A DNA stretch of 7,752 bases from CAJXNP01 sp050305935 (GTDB lineage Bacteria > Bacteroidota > Bacteroidia > Cytophagales > Cyclobacteriaceae): positions 1 through 7,752 of the forward strand of contig JBNLGG010000115.1 in NCBI GenBank assembly GCA_050305935.1. Direction: 5' to 3'. Position 1 is the first letter of the stretch; the number at the start of each line of letters is the position of its first letter. A program made the position numbers and the translations under genes. The notes beneath the pieces were generated by a model. That model was not told where the DNA came from. It made no database searches and saw nothing but the letters and a program-made list of their open reading frames with translations. Of the stretch, positions 5,125 to 7,752 are shown piece after piece.

Positions 5125-7365
5125 ATGATTGAGGTGAAAGAAGACCAACACTCTGTATTTAAAAAGGGAAGTTGGTGTGATCAGATTAATGTAAGGGACT
5201 TTGTCCTAAAAAATGTTACACCCTATGAAGGAGATGCATCTTTCCTTCAGAAGGCAACCTCCCGTACCAGCGAACTGTGGCAGATCTGTCTGGAGGCCAT
5301 GGAAGAAGAGCGCCAGCGTGGTGGCTGCCGTTCCATCGATACGGAAACCATTTCAGAAATCAATAGCCATAAAGCCGGATATATTAATAAAGAACTGGAA
5401 GTGATCGTTGGCTTGCAAACGGATGAGCTTCTAAAACGTGCCATGAAACCCTTTGGTGGATTTCGTGTTGTGGAAGGTGCTGTAGCTGAAAGAGGACTGG
5501 AAGTTTCCCAAAAAGTGAAGGACGTATTTCAATATATCAAAGACCATAACAATGCGGTTTTTTCGGCCTATGATGCTGAGATAAGGGCATTTCGCTCTAA
5601 GGGCATCCTCACCGGACTCCCTGATAACTATGCCCGGGGAAGGATCATCGGTGACTACCGGCGACTGGCACTCTATGGCGTAGATCGTCTTATTGAAGCA
5701 AAGGAATCAGATAAGCTCGCTATTGAAGGTGAAATGACCGAACATAAAATCCGATTACGAGAAGAAGTAAATGATCAGATCCGGGCATTAAAAGAGATTA
5801 AAAAATTGGGATTAACGTACGGCCTTGATCTCAGCCGACCAGCTCAAAGCGCACAAGAGGCGGTACAATGGGTATATATGGCCTATCTGGCGGCGGTAAA
5901 AGAACAGGACGGCGCGGCGATGTCACTGGGAAATGTTTCCTCCTTCCTGGATATTTATATCCAGACTGATCTCGAAAAAGGATTGATCACCGAGTCGGAC
6001 GCGCAGGAATTCATTGATCAATTTGTAATGAAACTTCGAATGGTGAGGCATCTCCGCCCCGGAGCGTATGATGAGATCTTTGGCGGCGATCCTACCTGGG
6101 TGACGGAAGCGCTTGGTGGTCAGTTTGAAGATGGAAGGACCAAGGTGACTAAGACGACTTTCCGTTTCCTTCAGACGCTGTACAACTTGGGGCCATCGCC
6201 GGAGCCAAACCTCACTGTGCTTTGGTCAGTGAATCTTCCTCAAGGTTTCAAGGAGTTTTGCGCACAAGTATCCATTGACACCTCCTCCATTCAATATGAA
6301 AATGATGATCTGATGAGATGTACCCGCGGATCAGATGATTACGGTATTGCATGCTGCGTATCATACCAGGAGATTGGCAAACAAATCCAGTTTTTTGGTG
6401 CAAGAACCAACTTACCCAAAACACTTTTATTGGCCTTGAATGGTGGAAAAGAAGAAAAACTGGGGACACAAATCGTTCATGGAATTCCGGAGATTAAAAG
6501 CGACATCCTCGATTATGAGGAAGTCATGGCAAACTTTAAACTGGCCATGAAAGAAGTAGCCAGGGTGTATGCCAAAACAATGAACATCATCCACTACATG
6601 CACGATAAATATTACTATGAAAAAGCTCAGTTTGCACTGATCGATACCGATCCGGGTATTGACATGGCCTATGGCGCTGCGGGTATTGCCATCATTGCCG
6701 ACTCTCTGTCTGCGATCAAACATGCTAAGGTAAAAGCTGTGCGAAACGAAAATGGACTGACTGAGGATTTTGTGATTGAGGGGGAGTTTCCAAAATATGG
6801 CAATGATGATGATCGTGTAGACAACATTGCCCGCGAAGTATCCAATCTTTTCTTTTCAGAGCTGGCAAAACACAAATGCTATAAAAATGCCAAGCCCACT
6901 ATGTCATTGTTGACCATTACCTCCAATGTGATGTATGGTAAGAAAACAGGCGCTACACCGGATGGCAGAAAAGCAGGTGATCCTTTTGCGCCGGGCGCTA
7001 CACCCATGCACGGTCGGGATACACATGGAGCGATAGCGTCTTTAAATTCAGTGTCAAAACTGGACTACAAATACGCCAAGGATGGTGTTTCCAATACGTT
7101 TACCATCGTGCCCAAATCGTTAGGAAGTGACCATGAGGATCAGATTAACAATTTGACGGGCTTACTCGATGGATATTTCAGCAAGAATGCACACCACCTG
7201 AATGTAAATGTGTTGAACCGGGAAACATTGGTGGATGCCTACGAACATCCCGAAAACTATCCGCAACTGACCATAAGGGTATCTGGATATGCGGTGAATT
7301 TCATCCGATTATCAAGGGCGCATCAACAGGAAGTAATTGCCAGAACGTTCCATGAGAGAATGTAG
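5125..7365 (+). CDS. pflB: Pyruvate formate-lyase (formate C-acetyltransferase)
   Basis: This 746-residue cytosolic glycyl-radical enzyme converts pyruvate and CoA to acetyl-CoA and formate during anaerobic growth. The adjacent catalytic cysteines are C410 and C411 in GIACCVS, and the radical-bearing glycine is G721 in TIRVSGYAV, 25 residues from the C-terminus. R427 in FFGARTNLPKT matches the substrate-contacting arginine (R435 in E. coli). The GLPDNYARGRIIGDYRR block (about 164-180) is also typical. The paired cysteines and close match over the full length, near the usual 750-760 residues, separate it from glycerol dehydratase and other PFL-like enzymes that carry a single active-site cysteine. 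It lies 6 bp after focA, clearly one operon, and its activase gene follows. Two TAG codons in tandem end the frame. A strong hairpin terminator lies 28 bp downstream. The start at 5125 gives the family N-terminus; no Shine-Dalgarno is seen. Confidence 0.96.
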   Translation: MIEVKEDQHSVFKKGSWCDQINVRDFVLKNVTPYEGDASFLQKATSRTSELWQICLEAMEEERQRGGCRSIDTETISEINSHKAGYINKELEVIVGLQTDELLKRAMKPFGGFRVVEGAVAERGLEVSQKVKDVFQYIKDHNNAVFSAYDAEIRAFRSKGILTGLPDNYARGRIIGDYRRLALYGVDRLIEAKESDKLAIEGEMTEHKIRLREEVNDQIRALKEIKKLGLTYGLDLSRPAQSAQEAVQWVYMAYLAAVKEQDGAAMSLGNVSSFLDIYIQTDLEKGLITESDAQEFIDQFVMKLRMVRHLRPGAYDEIFGGDPTWVTEALGGQFEDGRTKVTKTTFRFLQTLYNLGPSPEPNLTVLWSVNLPQGFKEFCAQVSIDTSSIQYENDDLMRCTRGSDDYGIACCVSYQEIGKQIQFFGARTNLPKTLLLALNGGKEEKLGTQIVHGIPEIKSDILDYEEVMANFKLAMKEVARVYAKTMNIIHYMHDKYYYEKAQFALIDTDPGIDMAYGAAGIAIIADSLSAIKHAKVKAVRNENGLTEDFVIEGEFPKYGNDDDRVDNIAREVSNLFFSELAKHKCYKNAKPTMSLLTITSNVMYGKKTGATPDGRKAGDPFAPGATPMHGRDTHGAIASLNSVSKLDYKYAKDGVSNTFTIVPKSLGSDHEDQINNLTGLLDGYFSKNAHHLNVNVLNRETLVDAYEHPENYPQLTIRVSGYAVNFIRLSRAHQQEVIARTFHERM

Positions 7366-7392
7366 TAGAAAAAAATGTTCCAATATTTGAAC

Positions 7393-7428
7393 AAGTGATG
7401 GTTGAGACTATCTCAACCATCATTTTTT
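7393..7428 (+). terminator. Strong intrinsic terminator between pflB and pflA
   Basis: TGATGGTTGAGA (7396-7407) pairs perfectly with TCTCAACCATCA (7411-7422) around a CTA loop, and six T residues follow (7423-7428). Flanking A and T residues extend the stem. It is among the clearest signals in the window. It should end or strongly reduce transcription of focA-pflB before pflA. It may be partial, letting a little pflA message through, which would suit an activase needed in small amounts. Confidence 0.88.
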
Positions 7429-7464
7429 AACAGCCTCTTTTTGTTTCAATAAGTCTATACCAAC

Positions 7465-7752
7465 GTGAGACCTAAGAACCTCGAAAACATTTCCTCACAA
7501 ACAGACCAACTGCAGATCCACTCCATCGAAACTTTTGGTACGCATGACGGTCCGGGAATTCGCCTGGTAGCTTTTGTACAAGGTTGCCAATTCCGGTGCC
7601 TGTATTGTGCCAATCCGGATACCATTTCTTTGCATGGAGGGCAGTATGTCTCCCTGGATGAAATTGTTCGGAGAGCTGAAAACCAGCAACCATATTTTGG
7701 AAAGAAGGGAGGTGTCACAGTATCCGGGGGTGAGCCATTATTACAAAGAAAT
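7465..7752 (+). CDS. pflA: Pyruvate formate-lyase activating enzyme PflA (5' part)
   Basis: The first 96 codons of a radical-SAM activase are present and the frame runs off the right end; full members are about 240-260 residues. The iron-sulfur cluster motif is C41-x3-C45-x2-C48 (CQFRCLYC), the spacing typical of radical-SAM enzymes. SGGEP at 87-91 is the usual SAM-contacting motif. The opening IHSIETFGTHDGPGIRLVAF (18-37) is characteristic of PflA. The enzyme uses S-adenosylmethionine to abstract hydrogen from the PflB glycine (G721 here). GTG 7465 is the best start. The frame is stopped at 7450-7452, no ATG is present in these 96 codons, and the start leaves a modest N-terminal lead of about 17 residues. 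It lies about 100 bp after pflB, beyond a strong terminator. Confidence 0.92.
   Translation, partial: MRPKNLENISSQTDQLQIHSIETFGTHDGPGIRLVAFVQGCQFRCLYCANPDTISLHGGQYVSLDEIVRRAENQQPYFGKKGGVTVSGGEPLLQRN

Noticed and set aside
5125..7365. PflB as a PFL-like glycerol/diol dehydratase or other glycyl-radical enzyme
   Set aside because: The paired C410-C411, the GIACCVS context, full-length match and the focA and pflA neighbours fit true pyruvate formate-lyase.

Overview
The window looks like chromosomal DNA from a member of the Bacteroidota. This is an inference from several signs. Shine-Dalgarno sequences are nearly absent in front of the genes. Upstream regions carry matches to the Bacteroidota -7 element TAnnTTTG (549-556 and 1545-1552). 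Protein wording, for example in the ABC-F ATPase, also fits. No rRNA or single-copy marker is present, so the genus cannot be named.

The left part (1-1580) is accessory in character. It opens with a minus-strand remnant (5-157): the last 50 codons of an AlbA_2-type ATP-binding protein related to RecG-like proteins. The remnant is cut off by two diverged copies of a roughly 140-bp tandem unit (168-271 and 308-409), and the repeat block is bracketed by an 8-bp direct repeat. Next comes a compact type II toxin-antitoxin pair, a ribbon-helix-helix antitoxin (585-818) and a PIN-domain VapC RNase (820-1218). The 362-bp gap that follows holds small repeats and hairpins, and a 47-codon open frame whose stop overlaps the next start codon.

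The middle (1581-3412) holds an ABC-F ribosome-associated ATPase and a ywbE-family gene 26 bp downstream, closed by a probable intrinsic terminator. The second ATPase cassette of the ABC-F protein has isoleucine where the Walker A lysine is expected. An 839-bp AT-rich gap (3413-4251) follows with no convincing gene. Its right end carries a plausible anaerobic control region.

The right part (4252-7752) is a fermentation cluster: the formate channel focA, pyruvate formate-lyase pflB 6 bp later, and the 5' part of pflA, the radical-SAM activase, which runs off the window. PflB splits pyruvate with CoA into acetyl-CoA and formate, PflA installs its glycyl radical, and FocA moves formate across the inner membrane. 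A strong 12-bp hairpin with a T tract lies between pflB and pflA, so pflA is probably expressed at a lower level or from its own start.

I found no convincing evidence for an entirely undescribed system. The points most worth a second look are the ABC-F Walker A substitution, the structured leader with its overlapping small ORF, the repeat block in the AlbA_2 remnant, and the candidate CRP/FNR-type site in front of focA-pflB.
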